DNA of 64,000 nucleotides, taken from positions 39,099,260 to 39,163,259 of the forward strand of contig NC_065530.1 of NCBI RefSeq assembly GCF_020184175.1. Reading direction: 5' to 3'. This DNA is from Aphis gossypii (taxonomy: Eukaryota; Arthropoda; Insecta; Hemiptera; Aphididae). The notes under the pieces were generated by a model. The model was not told where the DNA came from. It saw only the letters and a list, made by a program, of their open reading frames with translations, and did not search any database. Positions 49,057 through 60,699 of the stretch are shown here, one piece after another (the stretch's first letter is position 1; each line of letters starts with the position of its first letter). The position numbers and the translations under genes are program-made.

Positions 49057-49371
49057 TTAAAACCAATTCAACAACAGAGTAAATTTATTCCTTGAATATA
49101 ATTTTTGATACAAAAAAAAAATTCTCGTAATAATAAAGCTCGTTATAATACTACAGAAAACGAATAATATAATACAGTGCGATATTTTATGTGTGCGTAT
49201 GAAGGTGTACTGTACACTGAACAGGTTACCGAAGTGGTTTATTATTTTGTTTTTCAACGTAAATTCGATTGAGCGCTTCTTATCATTCGCAGTCTTAGAA
49301 ACGACGGCAGTGTTCGGCGCGCGGTGGGGGGGTAGGATAAAGGAGAAGAGAGAAAGAGCCCTTGGCCCCAT
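49057..49371 (-). CDS. 104-codon ATG ORF with membrane segment, minus strand
   Basis: The ATG at 49371 (context CTAAAATGGG) opens MGPRALSLFSFILPPHRA, continues through a basic middle (TANDKKRSIEFTLKNK) and a hydrophobic run (CIILFVFCSIITSFIITRIF) to a stop at 49057. It is one of the longest ATG frames here that is not low-complexity. Topology would be one, perhaps two, membrane segments. It has no family match I can name. A + strand ORF overlaps it completely in antisense, so chance openness due to the GC-rich islet must be considered. Confidence 0.22.
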   Translation of the reverse strand: MGPRALSLFSFILPPHRAPNTAVVSKTANDKKRSIEFTLKNKIINHFGNLFSVQYTFIRTHKISHCIILFVFCSIITSFIITRIFFLYQKLYSRNKFTLLLNWF

Positions 49372-49399
49372 TTTAGGAACGCGTGCGCTTGACACTTGA
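49199..49399 (+). CDS. 66-codon ATG ORF antisense to the previous one
   Basis: The ATG at 49199 opens MKVYCTLNRLPKWFIILFFN and runs 66 codons through ...FGARWGGRIKEKRERALG to TGA. The N-terminal half resembles a signal or anchor (Trp-Phe-Ile-Ile-Leu-Phe-Phe) and the C-terminal half is basic. At most one of the two opposed frames is expected to be real. No homolog is recognised. Confidence 0.17.
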   Translation: MKVYCTLNRLPKWFIILFFNVNSIERFLSFAVLETTAVFGARWGGRIKEKRERALGPILGTRALDT

Positions 49400-49459
49400 A
49401 ACTCTTTCTGCCACCGCCGCCGTGCGCTCTACTTTTCGCCGGCAATAAGTTTTTGCTGT

Positions 49460-50690
49460 ATTTGATTTACAAATGACGCGCACGTCGGAAAATAAACGTA
49501 GTTTATTTTATTTTATCCGATTAATTAACAAAGTGAAAAAATAAATGAACAAGTTAGCAATATTCGTGGTCATTTCTACAGAGCTAAATGTTGACGGCCC
49601 GCTAAACACAAATAATATTATAATTACTAAATATTATAATGATTAATTATACAATGCGAAACAAAGATTTTTAAATCCTTTATAGTCTATGTAATTAGAC
49701 CTTTTATTTTGTTCGTGGTTTCTTATTTTTATTTTTCGGCACATTATACATATTTTTTATTTAATATTTAAGCTATGGAAAGTCGTAAATTCGAAAACAA
49801 AATCTTCCGATGACTTGCTCGTGTGTTTATTTAAGATATAAAATTTTATCCACTTTTCAATATGTCTATATCAGTAAATTATGTGAATAATGTAATGTCA
49901 TCTCAGTAACTAAATTGTTATTTTAAAAATCGATTTATTCTTTCCCCGTCTTTAACCTTATTTATTCTTTTTTTTATAAACCAACTTTTGTAATATTTAT
50001 TTATATTTTATTTATACTTTAACATTATACAGAGTTTAATACAACTAGTTTTAAAACTCATATAACAATATACTCTATGTAAGTTTATTATTTATGGAAA
50101 CTCTATTTTACATCAAACTTTGTTCCATTGATATTAATTTAAATCAAATCACGAGTGAAATTCGAATTTAATTTTATGTAAACATCTTGCTTGACATCAT
50201 CTCCTCGTCTATTGGAATGTTTACGCGTTTTTCACGAGTTTGCTAATCATAATATATACTAATACATACCTATTTGTATGGTCGATTAACTTAAATTCAT
50301 TTTTGATAAATAATTGTTCTGCTCGTTGTTATTAAACGCACGCAAAATCGGAAAAATCGTGACGTAATATATTATAATATTATGTTATTGCGAGTTTAAA
50401 AATTTCCGATTAGACGTTTGTTTTTAATTCAGCTACTTAAAAAATACACTCGCGCGTCATATGCAAAAAAAATATGGTAGGACTAATATTTACATCGTAC
50501 GTAGAATCGCAAAGCGGATGTATGTATAACGGTTGTACATTGACGTCACCGTATACACATTATAATAGGTAGGTATATATCATTGTATACTCTGTATTAT
50601 AACTCTGTACGTTTAATTTAAATCTAAACGATTGCTATACGTACGCGCAATGCCACTAATATAATAAGAATAATACGCGATATCTTCGTA
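49460..50690. other. AT-rich stretch, nothing recognised
   Basis: No exon candidate. CpG content begins to rise after 50630. Confidence 0.6.
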
Positions 50691-50799
50691 CGTCAATCTC
50701 GTCTCGCCCGCGAACAGGTATTATGCTCGCATACAATGATAATACTTATAATAATGTATGTATATCGTATTATTTAACATATTATATTATTATTTTTAT

Positions 50800-52010
50800 T
50801 ACGTTCGTTAATCGTTTCCGATCCGCGCGCACCGCCCACGCATCATAATATTTTGTTCGGTTAATTTCTGCCCGCGCGGCCCTCCGCTGCAGCTGCAGTC
50901 CGGCCGGCGGTCGATCGCCATTCATGATGCTGTTAAAACCATTTCACACACACACACGCACACCGGCCGCCGTCACACCGTGTCATTTACCCGCCGCGGT
51001 TGCAGGTCTCGTGGTGTTTTACCACGTCGGTCGGATAATAACCGTAATGTGAACAGACACATTAGAATACACACATACCGTGTAAGTATGTATATATATC
51101 GTAGAGGTCTGCGTACCTCCTACCGTCGCCCCCTCTCAAAAAAAAAAAAAAAAAATCGACCCGCCGCCTTAGCACGACCGGTTTACGGTGCAACAGCGTT
51201 TCAGATACTTTCCGTTGTGTACCGCTGCACATTTCCCTCTCGTTTTCGACCGTCGTCGTCGTACACGTGGGGTTACGCCGACGTGTCACGCACGGACTGC
51301 CGACCGACCGAGATTTTTCGACTATAATATGGTACCTGTGCGGCTCGTGAGAAATCGGATGTCCAACACGACGACGACGACAAATAAAATATAATATAAT
51401 AATACTGTGTGTGGTTACGTTATATTATGATGCGCGCGACGGGTCGTAAAAAGCGGTGCAGTCTGTGTTAACGATCGAACTCTACACCCGGCAAGTATAT
51501 TGCTGCTGTGGCTGCTGCGACGTTTCGTTTCCATAAGATCGCGCAGGTGACGTGCAGATGTATATAATATTATTATATTCAAATTGTAAATACTCGCGAT
51601 TTATAAGAAGGGTGATCATACGATGATGATCATTTCCTCCGAACATTATAGAGGGTAACCGTGTGGTACCTATAACGCATCTGTCTTTTGGCAACCGCGT
51701 TGGCCTTTACAACAGATACGCGCACATATATATTTAATATTTATGCTATACATATTATATGTGCATACTGTTTTACACGCATACGATTTGAAGTATTACG
51801 AAACTGACGATATCTCGGCGTGTCTAATCACGGGAACTTCCGGCCGAGTTGGCTGAAAGAAAACGCCTATACACGCAGACCATCATGCGGTGTTTGTACG
51901 ATTTTTAATTATTATTGTATTTCCTCGTCTCGTGTGTCGCCCGGACACGTATAAATTATTATCATCGGTGAACGTGGGTCGTCGGTCGACGTAAAAAAAA
52001 CAAAACAACA
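50800..52010. promoter_or_regulatory. Largest CpG-rich islet of the right half
   Basis: CpG is dense at 50815-51010, 51120-51320 and 51420-51560. The left part is packed with palindromes: CTGCAGCTGCAG (50888-50899), CCGGCCGG and CGATCG just after. TGATCAT/ATGATCA (51613-51632) forms a 7-bp stem. (CA)n lies near 50945 and poly-A (A18) at 51138-51155. This is a plausible promoter or 5' exon region. No TATA/Inr pair with correct spacing was found. Confidence 0.4.
51006..51081 (+). CDS. Exon candidate with zinc-finger-like tail and consensus donor
   Basis: CGCGGTTGCAG (AG at 51004-51005) precedes 76 nt ending CGT|GTAAGTATG (51081/51082), a consensus donor. One frame, open for about 170 codons from 50812 to beyond 51320 but without an ATG, reads SRGVLPRRSDNNRNVNRHIR then IHTYR up to the donor, phase 0. 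The end NRHIRIHT matches the C-terminal helix and linker of a C2H2 zinc finger (His-x3-His-Thr), but the expected Cys pair 13 and 16 residues earlier is absent, so it is not an intact finger. It may be a non-finger exon or a 5' UTR exon. Confidence 0.25.
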
Positions 52011-52019
52011 CAATGCGTG

Positions 52020-54300
52020 TTTATAGGAAACGTAGATATGTACGCAACAGAACACGAAATAATAACGCGATCGGAAAATTACTGTCACACGCGCGCGCGA
52101 TGAAAATATATAGGTTGTATATACTTGCGTATTATACATATAATAACATAATAGTACATATACCTACTTATATATACGTATATTATATTAACTCATGAGG
52201 TTGTTACCAAGTTTTGAATTTTAAACTCTGTAATATATATATATATATGTATATTATGTATAGAGTTCAAACTATGTAGAATCAAGTTAATAAAATATGT
52301 TAATCCATATTCAGTGTAAATAAACGCAACACAATATTGTAATTATATACCTATGTATATGTGAATATAATACGTTTTCTCGTTGCACATTCTCATTGCG
52401 AATAAAAATAAATAGATCATACAATTTGATGTGACCACAAAGGTTTGTCCGTACGCATATAAATATATTATATCTATTTGTATCGTATCTTATTATGGTT
52501 CACACAAAAAAAGTCGTAGATACAGGCCTTTTCAATACCAATACGACTTCATTAATCGATACTGCATAATAATATATAGTGCTATACATTTTCAGATCGT
52601 GGCGGCGCATTAATGTGTAATAAATATTCACTGCGAGTGCGAATAAGTCAAATACACTCGTTGCACTCAAAGCGATCACTAATTACGCGCGTTTTAATGA
52701 GAACAGCTACTTAAAGACTTTATAGTAATTTATTAGTCACGTATGAAACTATTATCTGTTTGTAGGTATAGTATACTATTTGTATATTCTCACCAGTCAT
52801 AAAAATGTACAACGCTACACGTAAAAACGGTATTAACGGTGTGTGTTTTACTGTTTTTTATTAAACAATTAAATATTGTGAATTTCACGTGCGGTCTTTG
52901 TAATTTTTATTGTTCAAATGTTTTCACCGTTATCTATAATTCCTATCCACGCCATCGTCAATTATGTATATAGTTTTTCAAAGTTATTTTAAATTTCAAA
53001 AATGCATAAAACACTATCACGTCGTTCTGACGTCGTTGCATTTATAATATACAATTAGTGACGCATATTATCATTATTATTATTATTCAACTTGTCGTAG
53101 GTACAAAAATTAATTCACCGTCATAATCCTTCATCCAGAACGGCTGTGCATAGTACCACCAGACGCCGACGTGTTTCGTATTGTTATGTAAATACGTAGG
53201 TATTATTCGTTTACATGATTTTTGTATCATTTGATTTTAAAACATAATATATAATTGAATGTAATTTTCACACGAAAGTATGCGCCGTGTGGTATACAAT
53301 AATCGGGCTGCGTAGCTTCTAGAATAAATTAGTATTAATAATGATTGTTCAAACAACCAAGCTGATTAATGACAAGTTAATCGACAATATGCTATAAATA
53401 ATAATAAGAAAAAACTTTATTATCGTATAAACACTATCAATTTAAAATGTTATAGCAAGGATTTTTTTAAGACATTAAAAAATAATAAATATATTACATG
53501 ATGTTATACTTGAACGCGCGTTATAGCAGCTGAGTTTTATTCATTCAGAATTAATTGTTTTAAATCTGTCCTATACTACAATACAATAGACGTATAATAG
53601 TGTAATACTATATATAATAGCAAAACTCTAGTGTAGATAATATAGGTACACAATATTATGATTTGTTGGTTTAAGATTAAAAACTGTTCAACACAAAGAC
53701 GTTTTAAATAGGTTGACATATTATTTTGTATTGTGTGTACATGTATGTACGAACCGTAATAATAATAATGTTGTTTTTATCGTACGTACGGTTTGACATA
53801 ATATATGATTGTCACACGAGGGGTTTGGGTGCCGAAAAATTCTTCGACGCAAAGGGTTTCTCGCCCTTTTTATCGATTGTCGTGCTCTTTGTCCGTTTCA
53901 CATATACGCACAAAACATCAATTCAATACGTTTCCGATTGAACTATTTTACGACGGCGCGGCGGCAGCGGCCGCTGACGTATTGACAAACGATTTATTCG
54001 GAAAATAACATCCTCAATACGCGTGAGTAATACACTCGTGTATATAATAATAAGAATATAACATTTGATTGTATTAAGTTGAAAACGATAACTATTACTA
54101 TTATTATTTCATGTTCTGCCCGACGGATGATGAGTATCGATTGAATATAGGAATTTATTTTGGGTTGGCATTTTCTTTCGACATTTTTGTAATTTTATTG
54201 AATTTATACATAGATATTTAATATATAAACTTATCTTGATATCTTTCATTGCTCTATTTTTTGAAATTGTTGGACAACGAGTAAATATTCTAGAAGACTA
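52020..54300. other. AT-rich DNA with weak islet at 53800-54030
   Basis: (TA)n at about 52233-52248. At 53805-54008 a + frame ends in an Ala run (DGAAAAAADVLTNDLFGK) and TAA, followed by a GTGAGT word at 54023. A donor after a stop does not suit a coding exon, but a 5' UTR exon is possible. Confidence 0.4.
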
Positions 54301-54321
54301 AAGCAGTTTTTATAATATAGT

Positions 54322-54638
54322 ATGATAAGATATATCTATAGAATAATAATTAAACTTCATAGCAAAGGAGGAAAAACCGATGAGCGCTACTTGCAGAACC
54401 GAACTCTCAGTCAACTAAATAATCACAGAATGCCTTCAGATCAACTCAGCAGTCTCAACATTCTAAACAACCTATAGACAAAACACTCGATCCAAACGCG
54501 GCCACCATCGTCTTAGTAATAATTAAACTCATTGTTGAAAATAAATTATTAAATCCGATTTGATATACATAATATAATTGTAAATTTGTAACAACTATTG
54601 GCCTTTAATGTCGATGTAAAAAAATACAATACAAAAAA
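54322..54638 (+). mobile_element. Probable degenerate non-LTR retrotransposon 3' end
   Basis: From about 54361 the composition becomes C/A-rich and non-repetitive. A frame opened at ATG 54322 (first dozen codons AT-rich flank) reads KGGKTDERYLQNRTLSQLNN, then HRMPSDQLSSLNILNNL, and stops at TAG 54475. About 125 nt of 3' UTR-like sequence follow, ending with TGTCGATGTAAAAAAATAC and an A-rich tail (to 54638), as insect non-LTR elements often do. The reverse transcriptase region is absent (5' truncation). Family assignment is not possible by eye. Confidence 0.4.
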
Positions 54639-54649
54639 TTATTATACTT

Positions 54650-55190
54650 TAATTCTGAATATACATAGGAACCTAGTACCTACTACTTATAATATAATAT
54701 TTATCAGTACAAAAATCATATTACATAGGTAATATTAAATGTTTTATTAGGTACTTTATAAGTATATCGTATAATGTATATTAATAGACATGTATAATAT
54801 TGTATACGAATATATTTTTACTAGTTTATAGAACATGGAATTTTAGTATAAAACAATTTATTTTGTCATAATGCGTAATTAACAATAAAAACGTATTGTC
54901 TTCTATAACGTTGCTATTATAGTGATGGTCAACTAAATTATAGAATCCTTATTGGGCGTGGAATCAAGTATTAACAGACTGAACCGACGTACATATTATA
55001 GTAGTTAAATTCGTCGTCATTTTAAACTCGTATCATTATACCTACCCATTGTTTGTGTTATAATTTATTACTTATTAGTTATTACGTACCAAACTCGCGC
55101 GTTATTAAAAAATAAAATATGATTTATTTATTTTAATTGGTTCTTATAGTTTTATTATTGTACACATATATCGTCCATCGTCCCGGCGTA
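54650..55190. other. AT-rich stretch, nothing recognised
   Basis: Short TAGGTA words and TATAATAT only. Confidence 0.6.
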
Positions 55191-55800
55191 TGAGTGTACT
55201 GCAACACAATAGCTGCAAAAGAAACGTAATAATATGTGTTCTGCGTACAATGGGACCGTCTCGCGTCGTGATAATTTGTTTTTTTGTAAACCCGTGCCGT
55301 CTATACAGAATATTATATTATTATGACGTTATTATATTATATACACCGGCCAGGCGCTTACTATTGAATAAAATCGCACGCACCATATTTTTTTACGCGA
55401 GTCCCCAAAGGTCGCGACGATTTATATAATATTATCCGGACACGTAGTTCTACCGATCGTGACAATAATAGAATTATCTCCGATCGAATTATTACAATTT
55501 CAGTAGGAATATTTTTCAACCAGTGCGACGTTTATTCTTGTATAGGTACCTACATCGCGAAACGTGGCATGTGCGCATATCGTTATTATTATTATTATTA
55601 TGCTCAGTCAGCGCAGTATTTGACGTGTGTGCGGCGGCGCGGTAGGTACATACGCGTACAGTATTTAGTTCCGCAATCGCCATCACTGTCCACTGCGCCT
55701 GCGATTTTATATTGTGGTTATATAGATACTATCCGTTCTCTCCGACAATTTACTAGTCTCGCTACTTTTACAGGTATGCTATCCGACATATTATAGGCAG
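55190..55800. promoter_or_regulatory. CpG-rich islet
   Basis: CpG-dense words (CGTCGTGCGG-like, GTGCGGCGGCGCGG at 55630-55645, GTCGCGACGA at 55411) lie in AT-rich flanks. It overlaps the exon candidate above. Confidence 0.3.
55504..55773 (+). CDS. Candidate coding exon inside a 142-codon open frame
   Basis: A frame is open from 55368 to the stop at about 55796. Within it, ACAATTTCAG (AG at 55502-55503) and CAG|GTATGC (55773/55774) bracket a possible 270-nt exon. It reads GIFFNQCDVYSCIGTYIAKR, then from an in-frame ATG at 55569 MCAYRYYYYYYAQSAQYLTC, and ends ...RSLRQFTSLATFT in phase 1. The Tyr run comes from an (ATT)n microsatellite. The remainder has mixed codons. Upstream of the acceptor the frame also looks non-random (VPKGRDDLYNIIRTRSSTDR). 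No family is recognised. The CpG-rich setting lengthens chance frames, so support is modest. Confidence 0.23.
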
Positions 55801-56770
55801 GTACATACAGGCCTGTTACAGCGTTACTGCATTAATAATATAATAATATTGCGGTACATTATAAAAAAAAACCAGATTTTCCTTGCACTAGTCTTGAATC
55901 GAGATTTTCTCCCTGCAACAGCGGTTGTATGCGATTTGCTCACCCGGCGGTGTATGTGCATGACTTTTGAACGACCAAAGAAAATAGAAAAGACTATAAA
56001 TAAATATGGAAAGACTTACATAACTTATCTACGAAAAAATATATTGGTTGATTAAATAATATTATCTAAAGGTCGTTATTATATAGTGTGTGAAAAATAA
56101 TTTTAAATGAGACTCAAACTATTCCAACATCAAAAGCCTACGTCCATGTTTAATATTCAGTTTTTTAAGACTACCCATCCACTTTTATGATAACTAATGA
56201 GACGTATAAGAAAAAGGTATGCATATATTTTACACGCGCATGCCTGCGTAATTCTGACAACAATATACCTATACCATCTATCATCGTATTGTAGTCCTCG
56301 CGGTGACGGCAACTTTAAACTTGTACCGTGACGATTTCAATTACCGTGGTATAATGTACTATATCATAGTGTGAATCTCGCTTTAGAATAATAATATAGT
56401 CGTATCAAATTTTCATGTATTGCCGTTATATTACGCGAAATATGCGTTATAATCAAATAATTACATTGTTCATTGAACAACAATGATGTTTTATTTTTTA
56501 AGTTTTTTCTAAAAAAAAACATTATAATAAAAGGCTTCGGGGCACACCTCACTTTGCCCGTGTCCTTAATCCCTATACTTACTAATCTATACGGCTATAT
56601 TGATGTGTTCTTATACATGGTCTTTTTCGTTTTTCTTATATTATATTAAAATTTACAGCACGAAAAACAAAGAAACATATCGCAGGTTTAAACCAATAAC
56701 CCACGGTGTAATAAATGCAAACTACGCAATATACTTACATGTTTTTCTTGTAAAATCGACCGAACATAAT
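55800..56770. other. AT-rich stretch, nothing firm
   Basis: Short open frames at 55849-56055 (+) and 56364-56552 (-) are Lys/Ile/Phe-rich with no start, splice or homology support. Confidence 0.5.
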
Positions 56771-56811
56771 AAAATAATAATAGTAAACTGAAAACCGATG
56801 GCAGCAATAAA

Positions 56812-56883
56812 ATGTACGACGTCGACGACGTCCTGGCCAAGAATTCCTCGTGGGCGAGGTGTTTCCGCTCGTGCGTACAATGA
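56812..56883 (+). CDS. Short GC-rich ORF over stacked palindromes
   Basis: The ATG at 56812 opens MYDVDDVLAKNSSWARCFRS and ends CVQ-TGA. The frame is open upstream to 56773. The codons are strikingly GC-rich (GAC GTC GAC GAC GTC CTG GCC AAG) in an AT-rich setting. It contains GACGTC-GAC-GACGTC (56818-56832) and CCTCG-TGGG-CGAGG (56846-56859). It could be a small coding exon (weak donor GTACAA at 56875), or the openness could be a by-product of the hairpins. Confidence 0.15.
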   Translation: MYDVDDVLAKNSSWARCFRSCVQ

Positions 56884-56939
56884 TGAAACCGAAGGAATGG
56901 CTCGGTAATGAGACGTTTATTATCCATCGGTTCGACTAT

Positions 56940-58720
56940 AGAGTATAGAATGACCGGGGGTAGGGGACATCTGCATCGCAGTCTTACAATAGAAGTTATA
57001 ATAAAAATCGATATATTATGTCTTTTTTACTAGTCCCCGGTACATATTATATAGTATTCTAGTTTTCTTTATTTCTTTTTAATTGTGAGATTTTTAAGAT
57101 ATTTTATCTTTATTTGTTATATGATAAAATTGCTATTCAATTTGACTTGCTTTACTTTAAATTTCCTTCATTGTAATCATTTAAATATATAACACTTCTT
57201 GGTAAATTCCGGTATAGGCATATACGGCTATACCCAGTTCAAAGAACATTATATTATCTTTTCGTTGTTTAATATCTTGTTTTTTTATACAATGATGTAG
57301 GTACCATTTTCACCATTCGCCTGCAAATAATTCATTGCTCTACGGTTTTTATATTTTATTTTTAGTTTGTGATTTCATATTTTTATAGATACCTGTTTGA
57401 ACATCAACATTCAACAATTAACGTTGGCAACGCAACAATATAAGAATGTACATCTAAATTATTGTATTGTTCAAACGATTTTGTTTTTTGTTTCTTTTTT
57501 TTTTTAACATTTTATTCGAGCATTCCAACAAAATGATATTCAAAGCCTCATTTTGTTCTTTTAACGTACAGTGTTTTTTTTTTCATTTACTTACTTGAAA
57601 ATGTTGAAGTAATACATTTTAACAAACATCAAATCGCGTGTGTCTGAAAAACAATTGAAATTTACAATCGTCTAAAAATGACACAGGTAGTATAAAAAAT
57701 AATTACATACAGCACCCACGTACACGCGCTATATAGCGTTTTCATTTCGTTTTGTTGACACGACCTTTTTAATTTCGTGAAAGTACGAAAAAAAGTAGAG
57801 AAAAAAGTGTCTATTATCTTTAACGGTTTCTGTAAATACTTTTTTTTTCCACCATCCACTACGCACGATTAAATTGTATTAAACTTCTTGATGTACCTAC
57901 TAAAATCGCAATGGAAACAAAGCCTACATTAATATCCGACTTAGCCGTATAAAAGTAATATTGTTACACAAATAACAGTAAAGCTGTTGTTTTAAAGAGG
58001 AGTTGACCTTGTCACTTGTCACTATAATAGGTTTAAACAACTCATTTAAATCAATCGAATTTCCGCTACACACACACACACACATCTTGTTTTATACACT
58101 TATGACTATAATGTTTATTGTTGATGTATGTGTGTATATAATATTATATGATAATTGATTTTAAGTGAGGCGTTCAAACGATGTAAAAAAAATAAATAAA
58201 TAAAACGATTTTTGCAATATTATTTTGTTCGAAAATATCTCGATTGTTTGTACTTTTCATGAATAGAGACTGACAATAAAATACATATTTTCTGATTGTA
58301 TTATTCAAAAATTACCTATCATTTTACTAGCTTATAATATTATAGTGTTATGAATTTATAATACTACATTAATATACGTATAGCGCAGTAAGCGTAAACA
58401 GAATACTGTTTTAAAATTCCAGTTTTTTTTTTTTATATACATACTAGGTTACACGCGAAAACCGACCGCAAAATATAATCATATTATTCGGAAACAAATG
58501 TGTTTTTCACCTTGACACGCTATGTAATTTCTTAATCGATACGTTTGTGTGTCATTCGATTTTTACACGAACCTTAACAATAATTTCAATCAATATACAT
58601 ATAATAATTATATATATTATACGTTTGAAAGAAATCAAATTCGAATTACTCTCGACAGATAATAATTATAGAGCACACCGCGGTCTTTAAATTTTACTCG
58701 CAATAATTATACTACAATTT
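56940..58720. other. AT-rich stretch with one weak minus-strand frame
   Basis: A minus-strand frame at 57662-57859 ends MKTLYSACTWVLYVIIFYTT and a short basic tail, a possible membrane anchor. It starts without an ATG at its N-terminus and lacks splice support. (CA)n at 58069-58084. Nothing else. Confidence 0.4.
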
Positions 58721-58732
58721 ACAAACATCTGT

Positions 58733-59011
58733 TTGTTGTATATATATAATAACGCGTACAACCGAACAGTTTTGCACATTGCGCGAAACTATTTGAGTGG
58801 TAGGGCGGTGTCCCCCTCTCGTGCCATTGTCGGTAATGCATTTTGTCATTTAATTATCGAGCCGAATGCAGTTATATATGCATTTGATGCTCATCGAGTG
58901 CACAGAACGTGCATCGGACCGGCTAGACTGTTGGACATTTGCCCGTTGTACTCACATGATTACATACTATACACTGCAATACAAACGACTTATAGAACTG
59001 ATAATAATTAA
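58733..59011 (+). CDS. 92-codon open frame or conserved noncoding patch
   Basis: A + frame opened by TTG (no ATG nearby) reads NRTVLHIARNYLSGRAVSPS and ...GPARLLDICPLYSHDY before its stop at 59009. Base composition is balanced and nearly free of simple repeats, like real exons or conserved elements. The DNA also holds homeodomain/POU-type words (TAATGCAT, TTTAATTATC, TATGCAT). I cannot separate a coding exon from a regulatory element here. Confidence 0.18.
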   Translation: MLYIYNNAYNRTVLHIARNYLSGRAVSPSRAIVGNAFCHLIIEPNAVIYAFDAHRVHRTCIGPARLLDICPLYSHDYILYTAIQTTYRTDNN

Positions 59012-59019
59012 TTTTTATC

Positions 59020-60440
59020 GTCTGATCTGACCACAAAAATCGAACAATATGCGAGTGGAATCAAATTAACGATAATTATTATACGTTTTTAAAATCGATT
59101 GGTACGTTATATTTTAAAGAATTCTTTTGACGATATTATATATTACGTTTAACGTAATATTTTTGCTCTGAATCGATGGACGAGCAGCATGCCTATAAAG
59201 AATAATATTCTCAAGGACTCGTCATCGTGCGTTTGAAACGCTCACCGCGCGAATGTATACACACACAACAAAACGCATTTAACGGTGAAATTTCTTGCGT
59301 TCTTTAACCGCTGCAGCGCAGTAGAATCCATTGTCTCGATCGGAGTTCATTACATCGCGTTACATCGCATTATAATGGGCACATGATTGACCCATGACAA
59401 ATAATTAAGTCTATCAACTTACTTATATAGTCTATCGTGATAGACCTCGAACGATTAAAATAATAATAATAATTTTATCAGAAATCTTTCCGCGTTTGTG
59501 TCACAACATTTTAACGTTATAATTACACCGTATATATATATATCGGAAATCGTATGATTGCATCATTCCCATATTTACACGGGTCGCGTCGTCTTTAAGT
59601 ATACAAATCCATAACATTTTTGTACCGTAATTCCGCGCGGTTAATGCGGTATGATAATATGTTAAATTATCAGACTTAACGACGCGTAATAATATTCTGT
59701 TGTACGGGTATTGAATTTTACATTTTTACGCCGCCAAACTTAATTAATGAAAGTGTATAGGTGGTACCTACTACACCGCACCACATAATAATAATAATAT
59801 AACAACGATCGGTCTGTAAATCAATTTCGTTCGACGAATGTAAAAATATTTCTGCATATACCTACCATATACGTAAATACCGAGTGTGATTATTAATTTT
59901 TTTTTTTTTTTTTATGACATTCCGCGTGCTTGTGCGAGCATTTTACGACGCAAAATATGCTAATAATTCACATAGTCACTTTATATACAGTTATTATATT
60001 ATACGTATAATAACTAATTAATATAATATTATGATGCTAAACGTATACACGCGTTGCACACGAGAAAAACGTCGATTACGACAATATCATAATATAATAT
60101 GTATTACGACGACAAATATGATGATAATATTATACTTAAGGATTATAAATTATAATATTATGTGGTACACGCGTTAGTCTACTTTGAGCGCTACTGATGA
60201 TCGGTCAAACAATTGCATCGGTTTAATCCAAATGTCTGCGTGTGCACACGACAACGATTATTACCATCATCCCATGATGGTTTTTTATATTATATTTTAT
60301 TATGTTCGGCGGTCGTGTCATTGACGTGATTATAAGGTACACCGCTGCAGTGTTGTCCGAAGTCTTAGCCAGTCTTAGGTCAATTATCATTTATATATTG
60401 TTTATAATATTTATTATTATAAATGAATACATAGTATTAA
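59020..60440. other. Mixed AT-rich DNA with CpG words
   Basis: CpG words are moderately frequent (59210-59360, 59575-59710). A T17 tract lies at 59897-59913. ACCATCAT-CCC-ATGATGGT (60263-60281) is an 8-bp-arm hairpin. No exon candidate. Confidence 0.45.
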
Positions 60441-60447
60441 AATATTA

Positions 60448-60675
60448 TTATTTTATCACTACATTATAAGGATCACTGTATGTATATAGTCTTGTCGAGT
60501 CTTCCGCCATGCGGCACACATTTGATAATAATATAATTTCATACCACGAGCGCACCGACGACCATTTTTTTCCTCTCGCTTTTATGACGAAGGCTGCAGG
60601 AGACCCTTCTCGTTTTACTCGTCTGCTGACGACGGTGGGGTAGGCGTGCGTGTGTGTGGCCACAATACAATGCAC
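60448..60675 (-). CDS. 75-codon open frame, minus strand, GC-rich patch
   Basis: On the minus strand an open frame reads RVKREGSPAAFVIKARGKKW, then SSVRSWYEIILLSNVCRMAE, and ends DPYNVVIK-TAA. It starts after a TAA about 10 codons upstream and has no ATG before an internal Met 20 codons from the end, so it would need to be an internal or terminal exon. No pyrimidine-tract acceptor is evident. The basic, non-repetitive content is more protein-like than most frames here. Confidence 0.17.
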   Translation of the reverse strand: MHCIVATHTHAYPTVVSRRVKREGSPAAFVIKARGKKWSSVRSWYEIILLSNVCRMAEDSTRLYTYSDPYNVVIK

Positions 60676-60699
60676 ATGGTTTCGTTTTCGTTCTCGGCT

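Noticed and set aside
51840..51860. GGCCGAGTTGGCTGAAAG resembling a tRNA A box
   Set aside because: No B box within the following 80 nt.
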